Shown: positions 51,556-61,271 of the stretch, piece after piece
Position numbering within the stretch: the first letter of the stretch is position 1
Layout: each line of letters opens with the position of its first letter
Assembly: GCA_020634035.1 (NCBI GenBank)
Contig: JACKCM010000006.1
Location: 434,001-498,000, forward strand
Reading direction: 5' to 3'
Source of the DNA: Candidatus Obscuribacterales bacterium
GTDB taxonomy: Bacteria > Cyanobacteriota > Vampirovibrionia > Obscuribacterales > Obscuribacteraceae
DNA: 64,000 bases
The notes under the pieces: generated by a model
Database searches by the model: none
What the model was told of the DNA's origin: nothing
The model's input: only the letters and a program-made list of their open reading frames with translations
Translations under genes and position numbers: made by a program

Positions 51556-52110
51556 ATGGCGCGGTACTGTTGTAGCATGAGAAATCGTGCAGAGACAAAC
51601 AGATTCGCCGACTTTGTGGTGCCGTCAATCATAGTGGCATCGCTAGTGGTAGTGCTCTTTGCGGGAGCTGGATTTGCGTGCGGCTACGATGAAAATGCCA
51701 CGGAAGAGACGGAAATAAGCCTTGTGAGAGAAGCGGTCAAGCTGGATGCTACTGAAACTATTTTCAGTATAGAAAACGATCTGAAGTGCGATTGTACTGT
51801 GGTCAAGAGAGACGTTTTCTACAGTCGGCACAAGTTTTGGGAGAACGACCGGAGTGCATCGGATAAGGATCTCTACTACGGGCTGCACAAATTTGGAGGA
51901 GATGACATCGTAACGAATCTCATATACAACCTTTCCAAAATTTTGTTCAAGTGGCTAGTTGAATCCAAAGCACTTCTGATATCAGGGGCGATATCATTCT
52001 TTCTTCTACAGTGCCTTGTCTTCAAAAAAGGCACCGTGGCAAAAAACACCGCATCAACAATCACATTTGCTGTGTTTGTAGGTGGCTTGCTCTATGGACT
52101 GGCAGGATAG
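51556..52110 (+). CDS. Small membrane protein, tandem paralogue 1 of 3
   Basis: 184 residues (an internal ATG at 51577 is an alternative start). One N-terminal membrane helix (about 22-44), an extracytoplasmic loop with ATETIFSIENDLKCDCTVV and two C-terminal helices ending TFAVFVGGLLYGLAG. The same plan and the motif K/I-V-F-x-I-E-N/R-x-L recur in the next two genes. Unknown function. Confidence 0.6.
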   Translation: MARYCCSMRNRAETNRFADFVVPSIIVASLVVVLFAGAGFACGYDENATEETEISLVREAVKLDATETIFSIENDLKCDCTVVKRDVFYSRHKFWENDRSASDKDLYYGLHKFGGDDIVTNLIYNLSKILFKWLVESKALLISGAISFFLLQCLVFKKGTVAKNTASTITFAVFVGGLLYGLAG

Positions 52111-52141
52111 GCGGCCTTATATCCCTTGAGAAACGACCTAA

Positions 52142-52636
52142 ATGAAGCCACCTATTCTGCATCTGATTCTGCAAATTCTTCCCGGGCTACTCATAGTCCT
52201 GTTTGTGTCAGCAGTTTTCATCGAACAGATAAAGATCTGTACTGACCATCAGTACATCGGCAGAAAGCAACAGTCAGAATTCAACATTGCGCAGCAAGCC
52301 AATTCAAATAACCTTGCATACAAAGTAGAAAGAATCTTACGCAATATTGGAGCTGATTCCATCGAATCAGATACACCGTGCTACTGCGAAAGCAGAAGAA
52401 GGTTTGTATTCTATTCGGGGAGCAGTCCTGAAGAATTGCAGGAACAGAGGAATCGCCTAGAGAGACTATTCACATCGAACAAAACCACTTTGATTTCAAT
52501 AGCTAGCTCCATAGTAGTTTTCTTTATAGTTCTCCTAGCACCAAATAATAGAAAACACCGCTACATAAACACTCTGTGTTCTGCATCCCCAGTGATCTTC
52601 TTCGTCAGCGGCATACTTTACGGGGTTATTCACTAA
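52142..52636 (+). CDS. Small membrane protein, tandem paralogue 2 of 3
   Basis: 164 residues with the same plan: N-terminal helix (about 8-28), a loop with AYKVERILRNIGADS and a Cys pair (CYCESR), two C-terminal helices ending SGILYGVIH. Start ATG 52142. The next gene begins at the base after its stop. Confidence 0.6.
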   Translation: MKPPILHLILQILPGLLIVLFVSAVFIEQIKICTDHQYIGRKQQSEFNIAQQANSNNLAYKVERILRNIGADSIESDTPCYCESRRRFVFYSGSSPEELQEQRNRLERLFTSNKTTLISIASSIVVFFIVLLAPNNRKHRYINTLCSASPVIFFVSGILYGVIH

Positions 52637-53086
52637 GTGAAGCTGATGATGCCAACTAGCTTGAGAGAAATATCAGGGCTAGCGTTGCTGTCTGTGGTGG
52701 CATGTGCTATATGCCTTTCGCTCTATCCTCACTTTCAGTCAGCTATTGCCAATCAGTACAACAAGAAGAACTATCGAAGTCTTATTCTACAATCAGCAGC
52801 TACCAATCATACGGACAAGGTATTCAGAATTGAAAATGACCTGTCCAACTGGGAACCCAAGGTCTGTTTTTTCTGCTATGAGTGTCCAGACGAAGATATT
52901 ATACTCACTCCCAGAATAATACTTATGGCAATACTTCCATTTAGAGCTTTTATCGCTGCAGCAACAGTTTCGCTGATCATAATGATTAGCTTGATCAGCG
53001 GAAGGAAAGTGAGCAATCGAGGTGTTGCTGTATCCCTGGCATTAGCTCTTTTTACGGGTGGTATATTCTATGAATTGCTCGTATAG
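52637..53086 (+). CDS. Small membrane protein, tandem paralogue 3 of 3
   Basis: 149 residues, GTG start directly after the previous stop (TAAGTG). Same plan: N-terminal helix, VFRIENDLSNWEPKVCFFC loop and two C-terminal helices ending TGGIFYELLV. The loop Cys residues are kept in number but not position across the three paralogues. Confidence 0.6.
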   Translation: MKLMMPTSLREISGLALLSVVACAICLSLYPHFQSAIANQYNKKNYRSLILQSAATNHTDKVFRIENDLSNWEPKVCFFCYECPDEDIILTPRIILMAILPFRAFIAAATVSLIIMISLISGRKVSNRGVAVSLALALFTGGIFYELLV

Positions 53087-53301
53087 TAGTTAAACAGACC
53101 TAGAACCTGCAAAAAGATTCAAAATGCTGAGCACTCAAAACAACCTGAAGACCACAGCTTGTGATGCTTATCTGCCGCAGCTATGTTGTCACTGGCTATA
53201 TACTCATAAATCTCGATAAAATCGAGAATAGCCTGTGGTGCAGAAAGTTGGGGCATTCAAAAACACTGAATAGAACTACGCAGTGGCGTGAAAAAGAAAT
53301 C

Positions 53302-55278
53302 TTAACTCAAATTCGGCATCAAGGAATTGCCGTTTAAATACTTCATCTCACCGCCGTTCTCGATTAGCTCAACAAAGTGTTTCAGCTCTCGCTTTACCTT
53401 GTTATCAGCCCGGTCCCTATACTTGCACAAAATCTTCAAAACGCCAGTCTTATGACTTCCCGCCAGTCCAGAAGCAAGTATCATTGCCGCGGCAGCGTCG
53501 CGAAAATTGCTGTCCTCAATAGCCCCAAACGCCTTGTCCAAATCAGCCAAAGCTTCTTTATGCTTCCCCTCCGTCATTGCGACCATCCCCAAGGAGGAAT
53601 AGCATAGGGACAAAGGTTCGCCACCAGACTTATTCAGATCAGTAATTACCTGGTTTGCAAATACTTTCGCGTCGTCAAATCTAGCGAGTTCCATCGCACA
53701 CCAGGCGGCAGCAGCGACTCGTTTTTGGGCATTGTATTCCTTATCCTTCATGGGCATGAGTAGACGCAAGGCACGCAGCATACGCTCACAAACACCTTTT
53801 CGCAAATCCCTATCGGAAATCAATTTATATCGCAAAGAAAGAAAATAGTAGATTCGATCCAAGATCTCTGAGTCATCAGGATTATGCTCCAGTGCAGACC
53901 AAAGAATGTTCTCGCTCAGTTCGTCATCCTCTAGAAAGAAATAGCTTGAGGCACTCAAACAAACCGCTTTGCTACAAGGATTCAGCTCTACCTGTCGCAA
54001 CCAGAGGCGCTTTCCTTTTTGATAAAGTCGCTGATTCAGGGTCCGATCTTTTCGCCTTTTCCCATAGTCGTGGTAGAAACTAAAGAAAGAGTAGAAGTCT
54101 AAAGCTCTCACCTTTGGTTGATTCTCGATAAACCAGAACATATGCCGAGCAAGAGAATTTCTAGAATCCGTTGAATGATACTTCCTATTGTTATAGTACT
54201 TACAGAGCTTTATTCGCAGCAATAGTTCCCCGGGAAGCTGTGACAGATTGGCTTCCCACCGCGCGATTTCAGACGAGACGGATTGCTCTGCTCTATCGCT
54301 ATGATAAAAAGTAATACCCTTGCTATTGAAGACATCCAGCGAATGCTCTCTAGACAGATTCTCAAAGTTTATCGCAGGCAAAATATCACGCTTAAGAGCA
54401 AGCAACTTCTCCACTCTGTGAGGGACAAGAAACTCACGGATTTCTGGTATCCAGAATAGAGCTACAGGTAAGAGATCAAAAGGACTTGCCGGTTCATAGG
54501 TCTGTATAGAACGTCGCAAGGAGTAGCTTGCCCTTCGATAGTCTCTTTCACCTATGAACACACGTGCTAGAAACAGCAAAGCAAAATGATTGGACGGATA
54601 TCGCCCATATTCTATGTAGAACTGTTTTGCTTTCTCTGGGAGTCCACAGTCCACCGCCTCGATAAAAATATCATCTATTACTCTCTGTCCCCACCATCCA
54701 GATAAATTTTTTCCGGCATGTTTCCTTCTTTGAGAGGAAAGCACCCTTTCTTCGGCACGGCGAAAGTTCAACAATCGATCTTTTCTTGCATCACGAGGCT
54801 CTGGAAATACAGGATAAGCGATAGAACCAGCTCCGCGCCGCTTTATCATCTTTTTGAAAGCTCGATAGTAAGTCACTCTTGGATGTGACTTTGCCTTGGC
54901 ATGAACAGATACAACTTCTGAATTCTTTGCGGGTTTATTGCCTGACTTCTTATCATCCTTCTTGTCATAATGGTTCTCACACTTTGCCACCACATTGTCC
55001 GCTAACTGCCAGTCACCGGTACAGATACCAGACAATGTGACAATACGCCAGCTATCCAACAACAAATCAAAATCAGTCTGGTGTTTAAAACTGAGCACCA
55101 TTTTTGATGCATACATCCCGGCTTCATGCCACTTGTTTTGATAGCAAAACACTTTGGCACAGGCAAGCGAAGCCTCGACATCGCCTTCGTCAGCGGCGCC
55201 CTGCAAAACTGGAAGAGCCTCTAAATAGTTGCCTTCAACGCATAATTTAATTGCGCTCACTAATTCTTTAGCTATCAT
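53302..55278 (-). CDS. Helical-repeat protein, tandem paralogue 2
   Basis: The ATG at 55278 (MIAKELVSA) matches the start of the paralogue upstream (MIAPELQNV) and follows GAGGAG; the annotated longer frame starts at 55296. About 658 residues of TPR/Sel1-like helices: YLEALPVLQGAADEGDVEAS, YRRASYSLRRSIQTYEPAS, WCAMELARFDDAKVFANQVI. No catalytic motif. The first 150 codons are nearly identical in DNA to the upstream paralogue, and the rest is diverged. Confidence 0.7.
   Translation of the reverse strand: MIAKELVSAIKLCVEGNYLEALPVLQGAADEGDVEASLACAKVFCYQNKWHEAGMYASKMVLSFKHQTDFDLLLDSWRIVTLSGICTGDWQLADNVVAKCENHYDKKDDKKSGNKPAKNSEVVSVHAKAKSHPRVTYYRAFKKMIKRRGAGSIAYPVFPEPRDARKDRLLNFRRAEERVLSSQRRKHAGKNLSGWWGQRVIDDIFIEAVDCGLPEKAKQFYIEYGRYPSNHFALLFLARVFIGERDYRRASYSLRRSIQTYEPASPFDLLPVALFWIPEIREFLVPHRVEKLLALKRDILPAINFENLSREHSLDVFNSKGITFYHSDRAEQSVSSEIARWEANLSQLPGELLLRIKLCKYYNNRKYHSTDSRNSLARHMFWFIENQPKVRALDFYSFFSFYHDYGKRRKDRTLNQRLYQKGKRLWLRQVELNPCSKAVCLSASSYFFLEDDELSENILWSALEHNPDDSEILDRIYYFLSLRYKLISDRDLRKGVCERMLRALRLLMPMKDKEYNAQKRVAAAAWCAMELARFDDAKVFANQVITDLNKSGGEPLSLCYSSLGMVAMTEGKHKEALADLDKAFGAIEDSNFRDAAAAMILASGLAGSHKTGVLKILCKYRDRADNKVKRELKHFVELIENGGEMKYLNGNSLMPNLS
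54793..55245 (-). repeat. Near-identical 5' segment of two paralogues (copy in downstream gene)
   Basis: This 453-nt segment matches 56829-57269 (441 nt) with only scattered differences and a 12-nt indel. Outside this block the two genes are much less alike. The pattern fits gene conversion or recent recombination over part of an old duplication. Confidence 0.85.
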
Positions 55279-55304
55279 TGTCTCCTCACGAACCAACTAC
55301 TGAA

Positions 55305-57302
55305 TTAGCACAATCTCGGCAGCGATGGAAAGTCGTCATGACCACTCAGTTTGCCACCTTTCTTGATGACAGAGATATAGTGCCTAAAAGCCTCCTTAGA
55401 ACTTCCCCGAGCACTATCCTGAAATTTCTGCAAAATCTTCAAAACATCTTCTCTGTTTGATTTCGCAAGGAGGAAAGCTAAATTCATCGCAGCGGCAGAC
55501 CTCCAGTTAACAGCATCTTCTATTTCTTGAATAGCCTTATCAAGATACTTTAGAGCAGCCCGGTGCTGCCCTTCTGCCAGAGCGACTCGACCCAGGACCG
55601 AATAACATATTGACCGCGACTCATCACCGTGTTCTTCAAGATAGGAAGACAAAGGTTTATCCCCTTGCTTAGTCAAACTTGCGATTCCATGATTCGCATA
55701 CGATTTAGCCTCATCAAACCTCTCAACTTCCACGGCACACCAGGCAGCAGCAGGAACACGCAAATGAGCGTTGAAGAGATCACAATCCATCGGAACGAAT
55801 TGCCTTAGGACACGCAACATTCGCTCACAGATTTCAGTTTTCGAACCATTTCGAGAGCTATCACTGTATTGCATAGCCAATACAAACCAGAGTCGCCACA
55901 GTATCTCCGAATCCAACGGCATTTTGTCTAAAGCTGTCCACAAAATTGATTCTGCGATATCCGCATCCTCTAACTGAAGATACCGAGCTGCATTCAGACT
56001 TACTTGCTTATGACCCTTATATTTGCCAACCTTCTGTAGCCAGAGTTTTTTCCCTTGGTCATACTCTCGATAAACAAAAGATTGCTTTCTCTTCTTCTGG
56101 TCTTCCGGGTACTTAAAAATAGTAGGCAAATACTCAAGCGAATGATAATGTGGCTTGTTTTCAATAAACCAAAATACATGACGCACAAGAGCCTTTCTAG
56201 AATTTTCAGAGTGAAACTGCGATAAGGGATAAACTTCAAGGAGCTTGAATCGAAGCAATAGATCATCAGGACAGGCGGACAAACAAGATTCCCATCTTTG
56301 TATTTCTGAAGCAGTAGCTTGAGCTACTCGCTGGTGATGCTGGCTTCCAATAAATCGACTGTTTTTAACGTCTGCCATGTTCTCTCGCGCAAGAGACTTA
56401 TAGCTCCTTACGGGGTCTTCATCCCGCTTCAATTGAAGCAGTTTCTCAGTTCGGCTTGGATTGAGGAACTCGCGGATCTCTGGTATCCAGAAAAGAGTAA
56501 CCGGAAGAAGGTCATAAGAGCTGGCGGGTTCATAAGTCTGTATAGAACGCCGCAGAGCATAGCTAGCCCGTCTTCTGTCATCTCTATCTAGAAACGCTAA
56601 GGCAAGATCAAGCAACGAAAAATGATTGTTCGGATATCGACCGGTCTCATGGTAAAACTGCAAGCACTTCTCTGACAGTGAGCAATCGACAGCCTCTTTA
56701 TACACATCATCTATTGTTTTCTGTCCCCAGTATCCTGAGAAGTTTTTGCCTGACCACCTCCGCATTTCAGAGGTCAGAATGCGCTTTTTTGCTCGGCGAA
56801 AGTTCAACAGCCTTTCTTTTCTGGCTTCACGAGGCTCTGGAAATACAGGATAAGCGATAGCACCAGCACCTCGCCGCTTGATCATTTTCTTGAAAGCTCG
56901 ATAGTAAGTCACTCTTGGATGTGACTTTGCCTTAGCATGAACAGATACAACTTCTGAATTCTTTGCGGGACTCCTGTCATACTCCTTGTCGTAATGGTTC
57001 TCACACTTTGCCATCACTTTGTCCGCTAACTGCCAGTCACCGGTACAGATACCAGACAAAGTGACAATGCGCCAGCTATCCAACAACAAATCAAAATCAG
57101 TCTGGTGTTTAAAACTGAGCACCATTTTTGATGCATACATCCCGGCTTCATGCCACTGGTTTTGATAGCAAAACACTTTGGCACAGGCAAGCGAAGCCTC
57201 GACATCGCCTTTGTCAGCGGCGCCCTGCAAAACTGGAAGAGCCTCTAAATAGTTGCCTTCAACGCATAAATTAATTACATTCTGTAATTCAGGAGCTATC
57301 AT
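55305..57302 (-). CDS. Helical-repeat protein, tandem paralogue 1
   Basis: 665 residues, ATG at 57302. Same plan as the gene downstream, separated from it by a short gap: TPR/Sel1-like helices with YLEALPVLQGAADKGDVEAS, RRASYALRRSIQTYEPASSY and AEGQHRAALKYLDKAIQE. No signal peptide, no catalytic motif. Role unknown; a cytoplasmic scaffold is plausible. Confidence 0.7.
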   Translation of the reverse strand: MIAPELQNVINLCVEGNYLEALPVLQGAADKGDVEASLACAKVFCYQNQWHEAGMYASKMVLSFKHQTDFDLLLDSWRIVTLSGICTGDWQLADKVMAKCENHYDKEYDRSPAKNSEVVSVHAKAKSHPRVTYYRAFKKMIKRRGAGAIAYPVFPEPREARKERLLNFRRAKKRILTSEMRRWSGKNFSGYWGQKTIDDVYKEAVDCSLSEKCLQFYHETGRYPNNHFSLLDLALAFLDRDDRRRASYALRRSIQTYEPASSYDLLPVTLFWIPEIREFLNPSRTEKLLQLKRDEDPVRSYKSLARENMADVKNSRFIGSQHHQRVAQATASEIQRWESCLSACPDDLLLRFKLLEVYPLSQFHSENSRKALVRHVFWFIENKPHYHSLEYLPTIFKYPEDQKKRKQSFVYREYDQGKKLWLQKVGKYKGHKQVSLNAARYLQLEDADIAESILWTALDKMPLDSEILWRLWFVLAMQYSDSSRNGSKTEICERMLRVLRQFVPMDCDLFNAHLRVPAAAWCAVEVERFDEAKSYANHGIASLTKQGDKPLSSYLEEHGDESRSICYSVLGRVALAEGQHRAALKYLDKAIQEIEDAVNWRSAAAMNLAFLLAKSNREDVLKILQKFQDSARGSSKEAFRHYISVIKKGGKLSGHDDFPSLPRLC
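56829..57269 (-). repeat. Near-identical 5' segment of two paralogues (copy in upstream gene)
   Basis: Partner of 54793-55245; see that entry for the extent of identity. Confidence 0.85.
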
Positions 57303-57451
57303 CGTCGTCTCAAAGCTCCACCAGCTGCCTCAATCTGGCAAACGGGCTCTTCTTTTAGTATGCACTTAGATGCTATCCATGGCTTCAATGGAACTAGCTC
57401 CAACAAAACGCTTCCTGTAAACCGACAGCATCATAGTAGCAAAAATTCTGT

Positions 57452-58759
57452 CTATCTACCGGTGCTCTTGTAGAGATCCTCGATACTCATGCGAGAGACC
57501 TTGCCCCAGGGATTGTAGACCTCGACGGTCTTATCGGCAGGATTATACTTATCGATGCCGACAATGTGCATCATAGTCGTCGCGGGAACGTCGGTCTTCT
57601 CGGGGTGACGTTCCAGATAAAGCTCTCTGAAGCCGGGATGGCGCGGGTGTACCCACAATGATAGCGGCATAGAACCATTCTTCTGCCATCCTTCCAGGAA
57701 GTTCCCCAGCGCTTCGGGGCTGCTGAATACTTCTTGAGCATTATCAAAGCCCATCAATGGCGCATTCTTGCCGGTGATAGCACGATGAATTCGAGCCAGA
57801 TCACCCATCGTAGATGAGCCACCGAATCCGTAACCATTGGCATCATGAACAATCTTTCCACCCCAGAAACTTTTCTGCTCGACAGATTCGCAGCTCTTGT
57901 CCGCATGGGGGTCAGGAGGCTGGCTATCCGAAGGGCGCTCCACCTTCTCGCACTGTTTAAAAGTAAGCCGTCCCTGGGTGGTCACTGTACCGTCCGGGTC
58001 AGTCTCTTTCACGTTCCATTTTATCGAATTCAGCGTCACCTGGGCGACTTGGTCGGCATAGTCGCGACCATCTTTGTGAGCCCCCTTGCCCTGTGCTTCA
58101 GAGTCGGGTTGATAGTTGCCCTTTTCAAAAGGCAGAGACCTCTCACCCTTAGCCTGCCCACGGTCATAGAAAACCATTCCTAATAGAGAACGACTGTCAT
58201 CCGGCACCATCATGTTGCCTTTGGTGAGCGCATCGGCCATCACGCCAGTCAATCTATCAGGCATCGTTTGAATGGCAAACTTTTGATAGAAAGCCATTCC
58301 ACAGGTGTCATGCCAGCCCTGGCGAATCTTACCGGGGTCGGCGAGCTTTTCAGACCACTGTTGCACAAATTTAGAACGAAGCTCCGGCGAAGTCATGGCC
58401 GAATCAGCGGTCAAGATTCTATTTAGCTGTTTGTAAGTGTCGCCTATCTGCGTATCATTTAAGCCGTTCTCCCTGGCATTCTTCTCGAACTTATCGAAGT
58501 TCTGAGACATCTGGGCACGATCAGAGGGCGAGTATCCAGCTTTGTCCATACTCTGGGTCAGACTATCGCGCGGCGATTCTGTCTTGCCATCCGCCACTGT
58601 TAGAGTCGGCGGCATGTCTGTCGCTGATGCATCACCGCCACTACTCATGCGTGAGAGAGCCGTGCGATAAGATGCTATGTCCTTAGGTGTGATTTCGAGC
58701 AAAGTCGCCTGCCCACCAGGACTCGACTTCGCCAATGTGTTTGTTTCAGCGCCATCCAT
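57452..58759 (-). CDS. Papain-like C-H-N peptidase-type protein
   Basis: 435 residues. N-terminal 110 residues are helical. The peptidase-type domain has C153 (GWHDTCGMAF), H398 (TTMMHIVGID) and N416 (EVYNPWGKVS), matching in order and final spacing (18 residues) the triad of the 1001-residue LysM protein (19 residues). No LysM or signal peptide. It starts with a clear ATG but no obvious ribosome-binding site. An uncharacterised C39/papain-fold peptidase or its inactive relative. Confidence 0.7.
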   Translation of the reverse strand: MDGAETNTLAKSSPGGQATLLEITPKDIASYRTALSRMSSGGDASATDMPPTLTVADGKTESPRDSLTQSMDKAGYSPSDRAQMSQNFDKFEKNARENGLNDTQIGDTYKQLNRILTADSAMTSPELRSKFVQQWSEKLADPGKIRQGWHDTCGMAFYQKFAIQTMPDRLTGVMADALTKGNMMVPDDSRSLLGMVFYDRGQAKGERSLPFEKGNYQPDSEAQGKGAHKDGRDYADQVAQVTLNSIKWNVKETDPDGTVTTQGRLTFKQCEKVERPSDSQPPDPHADKSCESVEQKSFWGGKIVHDANGYGFGGSSTMGDLARIHRAITGKNAPLMGFDNAQEVFSSPEALGNFLEGWQKNGSMPLSLWVHPRHPGFRELYLERHPEKTDVPATTMMHIVGIDKYNPADKTVEVYNPWGKVSRMSIEDLYKSTGR

Positions 58760-58844
58760 ACAAAAAACCTCCCGCCAACACCTTCAATCTACAAAACCGC
58801 TATGACCGTATCGTGACGGCAGAATGCGTAGAATCCCCACAGTG

Positions 58845-58861
58845 GTAACGTTGCGGTCACG
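58845..58861. promoter_or_regulatory. Conserved upstream element, copy 1
   Basis: GTAACG-TTG-CGGTCACG, matching GTAACG-GTC-CGGTCACG at 60579-60595 in 14 of 17 bases. The bases just before also agree (TAGA-[AT]-TCCCCA). It lies 124 nt before the ATG at 58985. The function could be operator or promoter. Confidence 0.5.
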
Positions 58862-58984
58862 CGAGGGAACTCGAATCGGAGAAGGTGTGTATAATGGGAA
58901 AAGTTCTACAGACTGACGGGCAGCGCAGTCCTGCCACAGAAACGACTCTAACAAAAGCTGTATTTAGAACAGTAGATATTACTT

Positions 58985-60565
58985 ATGAATATAAAGGAGA
59001 TTGAGTGTACCAGGGTACCGCTATTTGAGCTTGTAAAATCCTGGGACAGTAAAACACAAACATTTATTCAAGACAAAGATAAATCCAATAGAACAGAGCC
59101 AACATTTGCTCCAGGAGCGATAGACGGCATCTATATTAAACATGGTGGATTTCGAGATGACGAAAAGGGTCCCACAGCAGAAGAGATAGTTGATTTTCTG
59201 CTTCCCAGATACAAAAATCATGATCTCGCAACAGTAGATGAATTCGACACCTTCCTGAACAAGAGCCTCATGTTAGTGAGAGTGGGAGCAGTGCTGAAAG
59301 CGCTTCCGGGACTAAAGGTCCAGAAGGCTCCAATCGCTTCACTGGCTCGCCTCTTGATCAAAAACTCCAGAGCCTACAGTTCAGTAAAGCTAGGAATTTC
59401 ACTGTTAGGAATATCAGGAGAAGAGGATGATCTACCGCTGATTCTTGAAATTGGCAGATATCCGGAGTTCACATACTTCAGCGCCAACGCCATAGGACGA
59501 TTGAGTAAAAACAAGCTCAAAGACTGGATGGTGCTTGCAGAATCAACTGAAGATTGGGGTAAAGTGCACACTATCGAGAGAATTTGCAATTATCTTGAAA
59601 AGAGCCAAAACAAAGACCGAGATAACTCCATCTGGCTACTAAAAAACTGCACCGGTCACTCTATAGCGGAATATACGGCCTACGTCAGTGCCTGTGCTTG
59701 CAATCTCTTAGAACTGCTGAAAGATGAGAAGCTAGAAGATGATGTGCTGGACAACGCATGTTCACTTTTCCTCTGCCTGATTACCGATACGCCTGTAAAA
59801 TCGATAGAAGATTGGGAGCATGGTCCGGAAACCCTGCCACTACTGCTGGAGACTTTACTTAAACGGGAACTCACTTCTTATCGTCTATTCTCAGTAACTC
59901 GCATTCTATACTGGTTGGAAGATAGAAAATCTGAAAGCTACAAAGCACCAGAAAAGAACTATTGGTGCCAAGAAAATATCGAATCTCTCCGTATTCTCTG
60001 CAATTGCTATCTTGAAGAGCCAAAGGCAAAGTCTATTGTAAGCAGAGACTTTACTGAAAGCATAATAACTGAAGATAGCACTAGTGGATTCTACGCCTGG
60101 AATGCAAGCATGAGACTGGATCTAGACCTCTGGGATGAAGCCTACAAAGCCCTCTCGGCTAATCCATGCCGTCCCAGGTGGTACGGCTTCGCCCTCGACA
60201 CCGAGGTCCCTGAGAGAATTGAGAAAGTGTTCGCTTACGCTGAGCAACACTTGCCTCTGCACGAAGCAGAAGAGCAGGGAACTGAATCTTCTTTGCTCGA
60301 TTCGGATTTATTGCAATGCCTGGATAATCTGATCAGTCCTATGGCATTCTCAGAACTGTACAACGATAGACTAGTCAGGGCTTGCATCAAGAGCAAAAGA
60401 AGACGACTGGTTAATATGGCGGTACGAACATTGAAGTCGAATGTAGAGAATGCAAGCAGCGAGACCCAGATTGCTCTCAAGGCGATTTCACCAGATTTTC
60501 TACGGGCAGAAAGTCGTAAAGAACTAGAAGACCTCATAGCAAAATTCGATTCTATATCTACGTAG
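58985..60565 (+). CDS. HEAT-like repeat protein of unknown function
   Basis: 526 residues, no signal or membrane helix. Long helical-repeat body with HEAT-type features (SLARLLIKNSRAYSSVKLGI, LPLILEIGRYPEFTYFSANA, LACNLLELLKDEKLEDD). No catalytic motif or family recognised. AAAGGAG is seen 5-10 nt upstream of the ATG-proximal region only weakly. It stands alone downstream of the conserved element at 58845. Confidence 0.55.
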   Translation: MNIKEIECTRVPLFELVKSWDSKTQTFIQDKDKSNRTEPTFAPGAIDGIYIKHGGFRDDEKGPTAEEIVDFLLPRYKNHDLATVDEFDTFLNKSLMLVRVGAVLKALPGLKVQKAPIASLARLLIKNSRAYSSVKLGISLLGISGEEDDLPLILEIGRYPEFTYFSANAIGRLSKNKLKDWMVLAESTEDWGKVHTIERICNYLEKSQNKDRDNSIWLLKNCTGHSIAEYTAYVSACACNLLELLKDEKLEDDVLDNACSLFLCLITDTPVKSIEDWEHGPETLPLLLETLLKRELTSYRLFSVTRILYWLEDRKSESYKAPEKNYWCQENIESLRILCNCYLEEPKAKSIVSRDFTESIITEDSTSGFYAWNASMRLDLDLWDEAYKALSANPCRPRWYGFALDTEVPERIEKVFAYAEQHLPLHEAEEQGTESSLLDSDLLQCLDNLISPMAFSELYNDRLVRACIKSKRRRLVNMAVRTLKSNVENASSETQIALKAISPDFLRAESRKELEDLIAKFDSIST

Positions 60566-60578
60566 ATTCCCCAGCACA

Positions 60579-60595
60579 GTAACGGTCCGGTCACG
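60579..60595. promoter_or_regulatory. Conserved upstream element, copy 2
   Basis: Second copy of the 58845-58861 element, 92 nt before the ATG at 60687, just after the stop of the HEAT-like gene. Confidence 0.5.
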
Positions 60596-60686
60596 TTAAT
60601 GGAAGAACCTGATACCAGACGGACACAAATCGGTCCCGGACCGTTGTCTGTATTGTTGGTGGAGGTGCCGGAGGGCAAAAGATAAG

Positions 60687-61247
60687 ATGGACAGACCGAC
60701 GCAATTCGAAACGGCTGGCGTGAATGGCAATAATTATGATGTAGAGAGCTCCGCCAAAAGAGCGGCTGGAGCCCTGGATGACAGCGGATTGCAACGGGCG
60801 GTGGCAGAAGAGATCTTTGGCGAAGAGCTGAAGAAGGCAGATGACGCCGGGGTCAAGCAAGCCTTCATAAAATCGGTAGACGAAAAAGAAGAAGACGGCA
60901 CCGGGTTAGATTTAATCGCCCGATATGACAAGAACCAGGTTCCAACCGAACATCAGGTGATACCAAATCAATGGCACAGCTCGGCAAAAGAGATGGCTAA
61001 GTTGATGGACGACGGCAAGATGCAACAAGCCATGGACCTGCACTACAAAATGTGGTGGGACGTAAAGGCGGACTTTCCGGGGTTCAGCAATATGCTGGAA
61101 CATCGCAGACAGATGAACCGCTGGATGTTCACCATCGACTACTACGAACAATCACAAAAAGGCTACGACGTAAATATCTATCAGTGGCCTATGGGTGAAG
61201 GTGAACCTCGTTTCGACTTCTTCAAACTCAAGATCACCGATAAGTAA
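60687..61247 (+). CDS. Soluble protein of unknown function
   Basis: 186 residues, acidic, soluble, helical N-terminal half (SSAKRAAGALDDSGLQRAVA) and W/Y-rich C-terminal half (MWWDVKADFPGFSNM). No family recognised. It carries the same upstream element as the HEAT-like gene, so the two may be co-regulated. Confidence 0.5.
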   Translation: MDRPTQFETAGVNGNNYDVESSAKRAAGALDDSGLQRAVAEEIFGEELKKADDAGVKQAFIKSVDEKEEDGTGLDLIARYDKNQVPTEHQVIPNQWHSSAKEMAKLMDDGKMQQAMDLHYKMWWDVKADFPGFSNMLEHRRQMNRWMFTIDYYEQSQKGYDVNIYQWPMGEGEPRFDFFKLKITDK

Positions 61248-61271
61248 ACATTCTTAGGCGATAGCGGCTAG

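Noticed and set aside
53302..57302. Whole tandem pair considered as a transposon or recent perfect duplication
   Set aside because: Only the 5' 450 nt are nearly identical, no terminal inverted repeats or transposase are seen, and the two genes have clearly diverged beyond.
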